Of a stretch of DNA of 10,534 nucleotides, positions 1 to 5,849 are shown in pieces. Numbering within the stretch: position 1 is the first letter of the stretch; the number at the start of each line of letters is the position of its first letter. The notes below the pieces were generated by a model. The model worked only from the letters and a program-made list of their open reading frames with translations. It did no database searches and was not told the origin of the DNA. Origin of the DNA: Opitutus sp. GAS368 (lineage in GTDB: Bacteria; Verrucomicrobiota; Verrucomicrobiia; Opitutales; Opitutaceae); the NCBI GenBank assembly GCA_945862035.1, contig CAMAXB010000086.1, positions 1-10,534 of the forward strand. The letters are read 5' to 3'. The position numbers and the translations under genes were made by a program.

Positions 1-705
1 GGCGGCCGCCGCGTCCTTGGCGAACATCTTGACCGTGTCGAGGGACAGGGCAGTCAGATCATTGCCCAGCATCTTGGCGGCCTTGGCGAGAATGTCGTGC
101 GGCACCGTGATGATGGCGCAGCCGGCGTCCTCGGCCTGGAAGATGTTGAGGACTTCGCGCGTGCTGGCCCACAGCAATTCGGCCTTGGGCTGGTCCGCGA
201 GCAGGGCGCCGCAGGCGCGTACCATGGGTCCCGGATCAACCCCGGTGTCGGCGATGCGGCCGGCAAAGACCGATACTACGGATGGAACCTGGGGGTTGAG
301 CGCTTCGGCAACCCCTTGCACCTGCTTGAGCGTGAGGAGGGCGGTCACGTTCAGCTTCACGCCTTGGGCCGCTAACTCCTTGATCAGGGGGAGACAGGAA
401 ACGCCGACGGAGTTCGTGATCGGGATCTTCGTGTAGACATTGCTGCCCCAGGACGCGATCTTCAGCGCTTGGCGCTTCATATCGACGAGGTCGTCGGTGA
501 AGACCTCGAGGGAGATTGGCTTGGACTTGACCGTCTGCAGGATGTCCTTGGAGAACGCTTCGTAGTCCTTGATGCCGGCCTTGTTCATCAAGGTCGGATT
601 GGTGGTGAGGCCCTTGATATAGGGCTTGGCGTACAGTTCGAGGATGCCGGCCTTGTCGGCGCCATCGGCGTAGAGCTGAATTTTGAGGTCGTTGAGGGAC
701 TTCAT
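1..705 (-). CDS. Transaldolase family protein (3' end beyond window)
   Basis: A class I aldolase of the transaldolase/fructose-6-phosphate aldolase superfamily, cytoplasmic, moving or cleaving a dihydroxyacetone unit between sugar phosphates. The frame is open from ATG at 705 to the left edge: 235 codons without a stop. Seen in the translation: an N-terminal LYADGAD strand with the conserved Asp14; KGLTTNPTLM, the family signature; YTKIPITNSVG with the probable Schiff-base Lys93; and STREVLNIF plus the GCAIITVP strand near the C-terminus. It is already a little longer than the ~215-220 residues of the short TalC-like subfamily. It lies 37 bases downstream of the gmhB-like gene in the same direction. 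In this setting it most simply supplies sedoheptulose 7-phosphate, the entry substrate of heptose synthesis; that role is inferred, and simple fructose-6-phosphate aldolase activity is the alternative. No Shine-Dalgarno precedes the ATG (leader AACAATCCTATC). Confidence 0.85.
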   Translation of the reverse strand, partial: MKSLNDLKIQLYADGADKAGILELYAKPYIKGLTTNPTLMNKAGIKDYEAFSKDILQTVKSKPISLEVFTDDLVDMKRQALKIASWGSNVYTKIPITNSVGVSCLPLIKELAAQGVKLNVTALLTLKQVQGVAEALNPQVPSVVSVFAGRIADTGVDPGPMVRACGALLADQPKAELLWASTREVLNIFQAEDAGCAIITVPHDILAKAAKMLGNDLTALSLDTVKMFAKDAAAA

Positions 706-742
706 GATAGGATTGTTGTTGGGGTTGATTGAGCTTTCGGGT

Positions 743-1333
743 TCAGGTCTGGGCAAGGATAATGCGGGCGGCTTCGGCCAGCGTCTTCACGGTGAAGTCC
801 GGTTTTGCGCGCAGGGGTTCCTCATATCCGAAATCGATAAACACGGTGCGGACCCCGGCATTGGCGCCGCAGTCCACATCGCGCCAGCGGTCGCCGACCA
901 TCCACGAGCGGGTCAGGTCAAGTCCGAGGTTGCTGGCCGCGTCCAACAGCATGCCCGGGCCGGGTTTTCGGCGGGGATCGGGTGGCGTCTCGCCCTTGCC
1001 GGGGGCGTAGCAAGCTTCGATGTGCGCGATCTCGGGGATCAGGCGCTGGAGTTTGGCGTGCATGGCCTCAACGACGGCCAAGGACTGATCGCCGCGGCCG
1101 ACGTCGGGCTGGTTGGTGGCGACGACCAAGACATAACCTGCCGCCGCAAGCTGCCGGCAGGATTCCGCGGCGTTCGGGAACAGGGTGAACTCGGCCTCCG
1201 TGTCGGGAGGGTAGGGCTTACCGTTGCGGACGACCTGAACGTTGAGCGTGCCGTCGCGATCGAGGAAGACGGCCGGCCGGAGGGATTTGGGGAGGCCGGA
1301 GGCCGGAGACGGGGGACTGCAAGAAGCGTGCAA
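743..1333 (-). CDS. gmhB: HAD-IIIA phosphatase, D-glycero-D-manno-heptose 1,7-bisphosphate 7-phosphatase-like (GmhB)
   Basis: Cytoplasmic phosphatase expected to remove the 7-phosphate of heptose 1,7-bisphosphate. HAD motifs are complete: FLDRDGTLN with nucleophile Asp25 and acid/base Asp27; VATNQ (71-75) with Thr73; RRKPGPGM with Lys123; and MVGDRWRDVDCG with Asp148 and Asp152. The 196-residue length suits GmhB. The zinc loop that canonical GmhB and HisB-N carry (CxH ... CxC before RKP) is not intact: here it reads CYAPGKGETPPDPRRKP, with one Cys, no His and no CxC. The start is problematic. No ATG or GTG exists in frame upstream of the DRDG motif. The only plausible start is TTG at 1333, with no Shine-Dalgarno, and residues ~7-15 are encoded by a heptad repeat (1289-1320). 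The gene lies between the SIS isomerase and the transaldolase, which supports the heptose assignment over histidinol phosphatase. Confidence 0.84.
   Translation of the reverse strand: MHASCSPPSPASGLPKSLRPAVFLDRDGTLNVQVVRNGKPYPPDTEAEFTLFPNAAESCRQLAAAGYVLVVATNQPDVGRGDQSLAVVEAMHAKLQRLIPEIAHIEACYAPGKGETPPDPRRKPGPGMLLDAASNLGLDLTRSWMVGDRWRDVDCGANAGVRTVFIDFGYEEPLRAKPDFTVKTLAEAARIILAQT
1289..1320. repeat. Heptad repeat tract, copy A (inside gmhB 5' end)
   Basis: On the plus strand this tract reads as consecutive 7-base units GGAGGCC, GGAGGCC, GGAGACG, GGGGACT (from 1291). Positions 1289-1309 match the reverse complement of 1403-1423 at 19 of 21 bases, so the two tracts form an inverted pair separated by 93 bases. 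Copy A is translated as residues ~7-15 of the GmhB-like protein, a low-complexity Pro/Ser/Ala stretch not needed for the HAD fold. Confidence 0.7.
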
Positions 1334-1396
1334 GGAGGGTGGCTGCGTTGGGAGAACAGCGGCGCGGGAGGAAGTGCGGGTCGGAGATATTCCGGT

Positions 1397-1423
1397 TTCC
1401 AGCCTCCGTCCTCCGGCCTCCCC
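1397..1423. repeat. Heptad repeat tract, copy B (between SIS gene and gmhB)
   Basis: On the minus strand, starting two bases after the SIS stop codon, the sequence runs as 7-base units GGAGGCC, GGAGGAC, GGAGGCT, GGAAACC. It is the inverted partner of the tract at 1289-1320. In the minus-strand transcript the two tracts could pair into a ~19-bp GC-rich stem whose loop would hold the TTG start of gmhB. It may be an attenuator, a translational control hairpin, or simply a dispersed repeat; only the pairing itself is visible. Confidence 0.65.
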
Positions 1424-1424
1424 G

Positions 1425-2033
1425 TCACGCTTTGGCCGTCGTGACGGATTCCCACTTGGTCTGGTTCACCTTGACGTCCGGGTGCGAGACCCAGAGGTGC
1501 CAGATCACGGCCTGGAAGGCCTCGCTGTGGGGCGTGACATTGTTCGGGTTGACCGTGGGAACAATTACGCAGGCATCCGCCTGCTGGGCGGTGTAGCCGC
1601 CATCTTTGCCCACGATGCCGATGACGCGCGCGCCGACCTGCTTCGCGAGCTGGATGGCGGAAATGAAGCCGGGTGAGACGTTCTTCTCCAGGTTACCGCC
1701 GCCGACCGAGAGGATGAGGAGGCAGTCCTTGCTGTTGAGGCGTGAGCCGCGGAGCCACTCCACGAAGACACTGGCCCAGCCATCGTCGTTCGTGCGCGCG
1801 GTGAGCTCCGAAACATTGTCGGTCGGGGCATAGACCTCGAGGCCCGCGATCTTCCGGAAGTCATTGACGGCGTGGGAAGCGTTCGCCGCGCTGCCGCCCA
1901 CGCCGAGAATAAAGAGGCGACCGCCTCGATTGCGCACGCCCACGAGTTCCTGGACGCATTTTTCGCAGTGCTCGGGATTGATCTGGGAGACAATCTCGGC
2001 GGTTTCCTTGAGGTGCTGAACGGAGTAGGACAT
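1425..2033 (-). CDS. gmhA: SIS-domain sugar-phosphate isomerase, GmhA-like (sedoheptulose 7-phosphate isomerase)
   Basis: A 202-residue single-SIS-domain protein, the usual length of GmhA, which converts D-sedoheptulose 7-phosphate to D-glycero-D-manno-heptose 7-phosphate in the cytosol. Visible: the phosphosugar loop FILGVGGSAANASH (41-54); a second loop LSVGGGN (108-114); VGKDGG (141-146), matching the TGKDGG of GmhA; and a C-terminal HSEAFQAVIWH helix (169-179). Aligned by eye with E. coli GmhA, the metal-site His is kept (His54), but catalytic Glu65 corresponds to Asp58 and catalytic His180 to Phe173, with His169 close by. It is therefore a divergent member whose exact substrate is not certain. 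ATG at 2033 is chosen over an in-frame TTG at 2081 because it fits family length; neither has a clear Shine-Dalgarno. It is followed by gmhB after 91 bases and starts divergently from the glycosyltransferase gene. Confidence 0.85.
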   Translation of the reverse strand: MSYSVQHLKETAEIVSQINPEHCEKCVQELVGVRNRGGRLFILGVGGSAANASHAVNDFRKIAGLEVYAPTDNVSELTARTNDDGWASVFVEWLRGSRLNSKDCLLILSVGGGNLEKNVSPGFISAIQLAKQVGARVIGIVGKDGGYTAQQADACVIVPTVNPNNVTPHSEAFQAVIWHLWVSHPDVKVNQTKWESVTTAKA

Positions 2034-2129
2034 GGATCTAGTAGAGGTAGAATTCGGGGATTGTGAAGGAATAACTGGCAAACAATCTGGCGCTTGGCGA
2101 CGCCGGCTTTGCGCGAAGGCGAAACAGTA

Positions 2130-2146
2130 GGGGCTGCGCCAGCCCC
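2130..2146. repeat. Perfect 7-bp GC-rich inverted repeat with 3-base loop
   Basis: GGGGCTG, loop CGC, CAGCCCC forms a perfect hairpin in the middle of the divergent intergenic region. There is no T run on either side, so it is not a standard intrinsic terminator. It could be a protein-binding palindrome or a leader hairpin for the plus-strand transcript. Confidence 0.5.
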
Positions 2147-2200
2147 AATAAGAGGCGGTGTCTCCTGCTTGAGCCCGACGTGATGGTTATCAACAAGTTG

Positions 2201-2207
2201 AAGGAGG
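2201..2207 (+). promoter_or_regulatory. Strong Shine-Dalgarno fixing a TTG start
   Basis: AAGGAGG is followed by a 7-base spacer and TTG at 2215-2217. The match and spacing are close to ideal. An in-frame ATG at 2257 has no such signal, so the TTG is preferred. It is the only strong Shine-Dalgarno found ahead of a gene start in the window. Confidence 0.75.
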
Positions 2208-2214
2208 CGGATCA

Positions 2215-3822
2215 TTGACAGACTCCGGTCAACGCGACTGCCTCCGTGCTTACCTAATGAGGAGCGCACGCGGGTTTCTAGCTTTCATTTTGCTTGTTTC
2301 CCTTGGCCTTCGTCTCTTTCTCGCGGCCCAAGGAGGTCAGGACTATTGGCCGGACGAGGCGAGGTTTCAAGGATCCCAGTACGCGGTGCAGCACGCCGTG
2401 GCTGGCAACTGGTCGGAAGTGGGGCGTTGGCTGTTTGGGCAAGCGGACCATAGCCTCTTTCGCTGGATTGGGCTTCCGGCGGCGTTGGCCGAGTCCATTT
2501 TTGGCCGATCCTCATTCCTGATCTCGAGTTACTTCAGCCTTTTTTCGGTTCTGGCCATTTATCTTGTCTGGCGGGTTGCGCGACAAGCGGGCGCCGGGGA
2601 GCGCGAGGCCCTGCTGGCGCCCTTCCTGGCGTCATGTGCCAGCAGCTTGCTCTATTTTTCCCGTCACTCCTTCCCCTATGATAGCGCACTCTGCATCTTC
2701 CTGTTTGCGCTTGAGCGGGGACTGCGGGGCGATCGGGCGCGTCACTCCCTCGAGGTTGGGGCGTTGGCGGGCTGCGGATTTTTGACCTACAACGGCTACT
2801 GGCTGTTGGGTGCGTCGGTGCTGGCGGTGCATGTGCTGGCCACCCCGCTTTCGCTGGCTGGGGCCTTGCGGCGGGCGGCTTGGGCGTTGCTCGGTCTTGG
2901 CGCGGTCGTGCTAGGGTTTTTGGTCAGTGCACGTTGCCTTGGCTACAACCTCCTCGCGGACCTGCGGGAAAATGCTGGCACGATCACTCAGGGAGATTTT
3001 GGGACCGCCTACTGGGTCATTCCGGAGTATTTGTGGCATGCGGAGGGTGTCTTTGCGGTCGCCGGGGTCGTTGGGCTGGCAGTGGGGTGTGGGCAGATCC
3101 TGCGTGGCGCGGCGCCCAACCGGTTAGCGTCTTGGACATTGGCCGTTTTCGTCATCACCGGCGGTCTCGTGGTTCTGTCCGATGTCGCGCCCGTGTTCGT
3201 GGTTTACGGCCGCCTCGTGCGAACGCTGATTCCGTTTACGTGTCTGATCTGCGCCTGTGTGATCCACCGATGGGCCGAGCGCCAGGTTCTGGCGATCCCG
3301 CGGGTGCGCTGGGTTTGGGGAATACTCGCCTGCGTGGCCCTCGCATTAGTCAATTTTGCCGGTCCGCTGACCCAGCGATTTCCGGCGGACTTTCAAATCG
3401 CGGCCCGCGAGGAAGCCACTCGTCTGCAGGCCGCGGATGGCAGCGCGTACCGAACCGTCGGCACGTACCATCTTTGGGGCGTCGAAGTCGGGCGGGCTTT
3501 ACCGGCGCATCAGGTCATCCTGCGCACCCGCCACCCGTTGCAGTTCAAGCCCTACCAGTACGAGGGCTTTTCCCGCGCACAGCGGCTCGAGTTCAGGGAG
3601 CACGATATCACCATGCGTCTGATTCGACTGCCGGTTCGGCTGCCGGCGCCAGACGGACCCGATTCGCCCGCTGCTGGACCGTTGCGGCTGCGGCTCCGGT
3701 TTCCGTCTGAGCTACCCGGAGTGACAGAGCCCCTGATCACGACGGGACGACCCGGAGCCGGCGACATGATCTTCGTTAATTACGTCGATGAGCGAACGCT
3801 GCGAATTGGGGTGGACAGCTAG
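2215..3822 (+). CDS. GT-C-type (PMT/ArnT-like) membrane glycosyltransferase, cut short by in-frame TAG
   Basis: A 535-residue polytopic membrane protein. A first membrane helix (~18-36) is followed by the loop DYWPDEAR (43-50), whose Asp47-Glu48 sits where GT-C enzymes carry the catalytic acidic pair on the first periplasmic loop. Further hydrophobic helices appear roughly at 100-120, 133-167, 183-238, 278-297, 306-349 and 366-384. GT-C enzymes of this layout move sugars from polyprenyl-phosphate carriers on the periplasmic side. From ~385 the chain is soluble and from Leu490 enters a beta-rich domain, which stops at TAG 3820-3822. The same frame continues without another stop to 4671, giving an 818-residue protein if the TAG were Trp. 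TTG at 2215 is chosen for its strong Shine-Dalgarno. The gene is inverted relative to all others here. Substrate unknown; the GT-C call rests on topology and the DE loop. Confidence 0.72.
   Translation: MTDSGQRDCLRAYLMRSARGFLAFILLVSLGLRLFLAAQGGQDYWPDEARFQGSQYAVQHAVAGNWSEVGRWLFGQADHSLFRWIGLPAALAESIFGRSSFLISSYFSLFSVLAIYLVWRVARQAGAGEREALLAPFLASCASSLLYFSRHSFPYDSALCIFLFALERGLRGDRARHSLEVGALAGCGFLTYNGYWLLGASVLAVHVLATPLSLAGALRRAAWALLGLGAVVLGFLVSARCLGYNLLADLRENAGTITQGDFGTAYWVIPEYLWHAEGVFAVAGVVGLAVGCGQILRGAAPNRLASWTLAVFVITGGLVVLSDVAPVFVVYGRLVRTLIPFTCLICACVIHRWAERQVLAIPRVRWVWGILACVALALVNFAGPLTQRFPADFQIAAREEATRLQAADGSAYRTVGTYHLWGVEVGRALPAHQVILRTRHPLQFKPYQYEGFSRAQRLEFREHDITMRLIRLPVRLPAPDGPDSPAAGPLRLRLRFPSELPGVTEPLITTGRPGAGDMIFVNYVDERTLRIGVDS
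3820..3822 (+). other. In-frame amber codon at a conserved Trp position
   Basis: The frame reads GAC AGC TAG GGT CGT GGC. The aligned part of the second tandem domain reads GAC CGT TGG GGC TAC GGC (4345-4362). The TAG therefore stands where copy 2 has Trp, one G-to-A change from TGG. At least four genes here end in TAG, including this gene's distal end, so TAG acts as an ordinary stop in this organism. Confidence 0.85.
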
Positions 3823-3866
3823 GGTCGTGGCGGGGCCATCAGTGATCCGCTTGAGGTTGACTATGG

Positions 3867-3873
3867 AAAGGAG
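3867..3873 (+). promoter_or_regulatory. Possible internal Shine-Dalgarno for restart after the TAG
   Basis: AAAGGAG stands 9 bases before an in-frame GTG at 3883, about 60 bases past the TAG. It also encodes Gly-Lys-Glu within the beta domain, so the match may be chance. If used, it would give a separate 262-residue product. Confidence 0.3.
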
Positions 3874-3882
3874 CACGACGTC

Positions 3883-4671
3883 GTGCTCAGCCTCGAATCG
3901 TTTCTGCCGGCCGCCGACGGCGAGCCGACCGCGGAGCGTCTGATCGCAGACGGCCTGAGGGGCCGCGTGGTGGTGGCCCTCGACGGCCGCGAAGTCCTGA
4001 CCTTTCGGGGTGCGCAGCACCCCTCGACTCGCGCGGAGATTTCATTGGGCGCCAACCGCATTGGCATGACCAGCGCCAAGACCGAGTTTTCCGGTGAAAT
4101 CAAGGCCGTGGCCTACGCGACGCGGGCCGAGGTGATGGCGCTCAAGCCGTCGATCGCGGAACGCTTGGCTGGTCGAGACCCTGAGTGGTCGGGTTACTCC
4201 GGTCCGGTGACGTTCACGCTACGCTTGCCGGAGCGATTCCCGGCTTCGGGCCTGGCGGAGCCGCTCCTTACCTCGGGGGTGACCGGGGCGGGGGACTTTC
4301 TCAACGTGGTTTACCAAGGCGATGCCGGCATCCAGATCGGCTACGACCGTTGGGGCTACGGCGCCTTTGTCTCGGAGGTCTTTCCGGTGCAGGCGGGGCA
4401 GGAACTCACCGTTCACCTCTCCGCGGGATTCCTGTTTCCGCCGGACTGGTCGCCGTCTGCCGGGGATCCGGCTTCGTTGGCAGCCCTCAACGGACGGGTG
4501 GTGGTGGTGGTTGATGGTCGGATCGTTTTGGACCGGGAAGCCGCGTCCCACCTGGCCCGGTCCGACCAGGTGACGGTCGGCGTCAATCGAATCGGCGGTT
4601 CCACCGCCTCCGAGCGCTTCTCCGGAGATATCATCGCGGTCCGGAGCTGGGATGGGGTCGTGAATCCCTAG
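3883..4671 (+). pseudogene. Distal fragment of the glycosyltransferase gene: rest of beta domain 1 plus all of beta domain 2
   Basis: A 262-codon open frame from GTG 3883 to TAG 4669-4671. The true continuation of the upstream gene begins right after the amber at 3823, in the same frame with no stop between. The translation has no signal peptide or membrane helix. As a stand-alone protein it would stay in the cytoplasm holding half a domain, which argues that it is the detached tail of the membrane protein and not a gene of its own. It contains the end of beta domain 1 (to ~76), a linker (77-110) and complete beta domain 2 (111-253). The second domain includes GYDRWGYG with Trp157, the residue replaced by the stop in copy 1. 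Alternatives are a restart from the GTG with AAAGGAG upstream, or a base-call error at the TAG. It ends 13 bases before the convergent hddC stop. Confidence 0.65.
4213..4641 (+). repeat. Tandem beta-rich domain, copy 2 (coding repeat, 143 codons, intact)
   Basis: Ungapped partner of 3682-4110. It carries the intact GYDRWGYG segment, the GRVVVVVDGR strand-turn-strand and the final FSGDIIAV. The short GGTGG-rich run near 4496-4510 merely encodes the Val-rich strand. Confidence 0.75.
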
Positions 4672-4684
4672 CGCCGTCGACGGA

Positions 4685-5425
4685 TTAGCGCTGGCCGCCT
4701 CGGTCGGGGTTACGCCCGTTGCGGATCAGCTGATCGAGTTCGGCCAGTCCCTCGTGTGAGCCAATCTCGTAGAACCGCTCGCCGATTTCGTATCCGGCGA
4801 GCTGGTCGCCGGCCACGAGCTGCTGATAGACTTCTACCAGATCGACCGGCTTGTCCGTGGGCCAGCCGCTCAAGGCTTCGGCCTTGAGGAGGCCGAGCCC
4901 GTAGTCGATGTGGTGCATCGCGGGCACTTTGTTTTTTTTGTCGTAGACCTTGATGCGACCGTCCTGGAACCAAACATTGCTCGCATCGTAGCGGCCGTGG
5001 TTTTCGAACACGGTCATCAGCCCCTGCTTGCCCGAGTCGCGGAAGGCTTGGCCGACGTTCAGGTAGTCGATCGGGAGGTAACTGTCGCCATAGAGGATGT
5101 AGAACGCATCGCCTAGCTTGGGGAGTGCCCGGATCAAGGCGCCGCCGGTGCCGAGCAAGGTCGGGCCATCAAAGGAGTACTCGATCTTGATCCCCCACTT
5201 GGAACCGTCGCCGTACTGCTCGACGATCATCTCGCCGAGGTAGCCGACGCAGAGCACGACCCGGGTCAGTCCCTGCTTCTTGAGGAGGCGGATCTGATGC
5301 GAGAAAAAGGGCTCGCCCGCGACCTCGACGAGCAGCTTGGGAATCTTCTCGGTGATCGGCCGGAGGCGCGTCGCCATGCCCCCGGCGAGGAGAGCGACCG
5401 GAAAATTCGAAATGGGTGAAATCAT
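4685..5425 (-). CDS. hddC: Heptose-1-phosphate nucleotidyltransferase, HddC-like (GDP-heptose forming)
   Basis: A 246-residue sugar-nucleotidyltransferase of the NTP_transferase family. It would join D-glycero-alpha-D-manno-heptose 1-phosphate and GTP into GDP-heptose plus pyrophosphate in the cytosol. Seen: the nucleotide-binding signature LAGGMATRLRP (13-23) with Lys30 in KIPKLL; LGTGGAL (91-97); YGDSYL (112-117) with the metal-binding Asp; DYGLGLL (174-180); and RFYEIGSHEGL (217-227), typical of mannose/heptose-1-P transferases. The GTP preference and heptose substrate are inferred from the hddA, gmhA-like and gmhB-like neighbours; mannose-1-phosphate or glucose-1-phosphate transferase is the main alternative. 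ATG at 5425 follows the leader GTTTCTCATTTC with no Shine-Dalgarno. It is the last gene of the right-hand minus-strand run, 28 bases after the four-helix-bundle gene, and converges on the glycosyltransferase gene. Confidence 0.88.
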   Translation of the reverse strand: MISPISNFPVALLAGGMATRLRPITEKIPKLLVEVAGEPFFSHQIRLLKKQGLTRVVLCVGYLGEMIVEQYGDGSKWGIKIEYSFDGPTLLGTGGALIRALPKLGDAFYILYGDSYLPIDYLNVGQAFRDSGKQGLMTVFENHGRYDASNVWFQDGRIKVYDKKNKVPAMHHIDYGLGLLKAEALSGWPTDKPVDLVEVYQQLVAGDQLAGYEIGERFYEIGSHEGLAELDQLIRNGRNPDRGGQR

Positions 5426-5453
5426 GAAATGAGAAACAGTAAATCAACGACCT

Positions 5454-5831
5454 CTAGTGCGAAGCTTTGTGACGAATAGTTGTGAGGATGGCTATAAGCT
5501 CGTTCGCTTCCTGGCGGAGATCTCCGGTCGTGCTGGCTGTGCCCAGCTGGGTGGCGGCGCACAGCTCCAACCAATACTCCGTTTCGGCTGCTTCCTTGAG
5601 GGCGAGCGCCACCTTATGGATGAAATCGGCCTTTGATTCGGCACGGTTGGCTTCGCGGTAATTCGCGCCCACGGAAGTGGCAGCACGGAGCATTTGCGAG
5701 GTTACCACCCTGGTAGCTGTCGTGTTCGGCAGGGTCTCGGCAAAGCGAAGTACTGCCACGGCAAACCTCAGCGTGCGCCCTTCGAGCTCACCGCCCACCC
5801 GGTTCGCTTTTCCGGCTTTCACCGATTTCAC
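5454..5831 (-). CDS. Four-helix-bundle protein (23S rRNA intervening-sequence protein family, TIGR02436-like)
   Basis: A 125-residue, almost all-helical protein. The family hallmark is clear: RAATSVGANYREANRAES (49-66) followed by KADFIHKVALALKEAAETEYWLEL (67-90). Members were first met as ORFs in 23S rRNA intervening sequences and resemble Avd, the accessory protein of diversity-generating retroelements. They also occur in polysaccharide clusters, where their role is unknown. Here the gene sits between hddA and hddC, 18 bases past the hddA stop, so it is probably cotranscribed. The start is GTG at 5831, or a second GTG at 5822; both lack a clear Shine-Dalgarno. The frame is the same as that of hddA and no stop occurs between the hddA TAG and this GTG, so readthrough would give a fusion. 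No rRNA, reverse transcriptase or template repeat is visible nearby. Confidence 0.9.
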   Translation of the reverse strand: MKSVKAGKANRVGGELEGRTLRFAVAVLRFAETLPNTTATRVVTSQMLRAATSVGANYREANRAESKADFIHKVALALKEAAETEYWLELCAATQLGTASTTGDLRQEANELIAILTTIRHKASH

Positions 5832-5849
5832 GGTTTCAAGATTTTCAGC

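Larger units (their letters stand above)
2034..2214. promoter_or_regulatory. Divergent intergenic region between SIS isomerase and glycosyltransferase genes
   Basis: This 181-base gap separates two divergent starts, so promoters for both transcripts should lie here. I see no convincing -35/-10 pair on either strand. It holds a compact GC hairpin (2130-2146) and a Shine-Dalgarno for the plus-strand gene (2201-2207). The promoter function is inferred from layout only. Confidence 0.4.
3682..4110 (+). repeat. Tandem beta-rich domain, copy 1 (coding repeat, 143 codons, contains TAG)
   Basis: This segment and 4213-4641 translate to two domains that align without gaps over 143 codons, offset by 531 bases, with roughly one third identical residues. 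Shared landmarks: EPL then TG..GAGD; IG.D; GRVVV..DGR.VL; NRIG; FSG.I.AV. The DGR.VL and FSG.I pattern resembles LamG/concanavalin-like lectin folds, which is an inference. The in-frame TAG at 3820-3822 falls inside this copy. Confidence 0.75.

Noticed and set aside
683..1444. Long plus-strand open frame (253 codons) opposite gmhB
   Set aside because: It is antisense to a gene with complete HAD motifs, its translation is Gly/Arg-rich with no recognisable domain, and it is typical of high-GC shadow frames.
2041..2066. Possible minus-strand promoter (TTCACA ... TACTAG) before the SIS gene
   Set aside because: The -10 match is only three of six, and transcription would begin at or inside the start codon.
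2215..2220. TTGACA as a -35 promoter box
   Set aside because: It overlaps the TTG start codon fixed by a strong Shine-Dalgarno, and no -10 box stands 16-18 bases downstream.
2880..3710. Second plus-strand frame of 276 codons inside the glycosyltransferase gene
   Set aside because: It overlaps membrane helices of the real gene in another frame and its own translation is Trp/Arg/Gly-rich with no fold.
3820..3822. Selenocysteine or pyrrolysine insertion at the internal stop
   Set aside because: Selenocysteine uses TGA; pyrrolysine needs special genes and is tied to methylamine enzymes. The aligned residue is Trp, and TAG ends other genes here.
4674..4683. Palindrome CCGTCGACGG between the convergent stop codons, as a bidirectional terminator
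   Set aside because: It has no loop and no T run on either strand; ten bases of self-complementary GC sequence can occur by chance.
5454..5831. Diversity-generating retroelement, suggested by the Avd-like four-helix protein
   Set aside because: No reverse transcriptase, template repeat or variable repeat is visible in the window.
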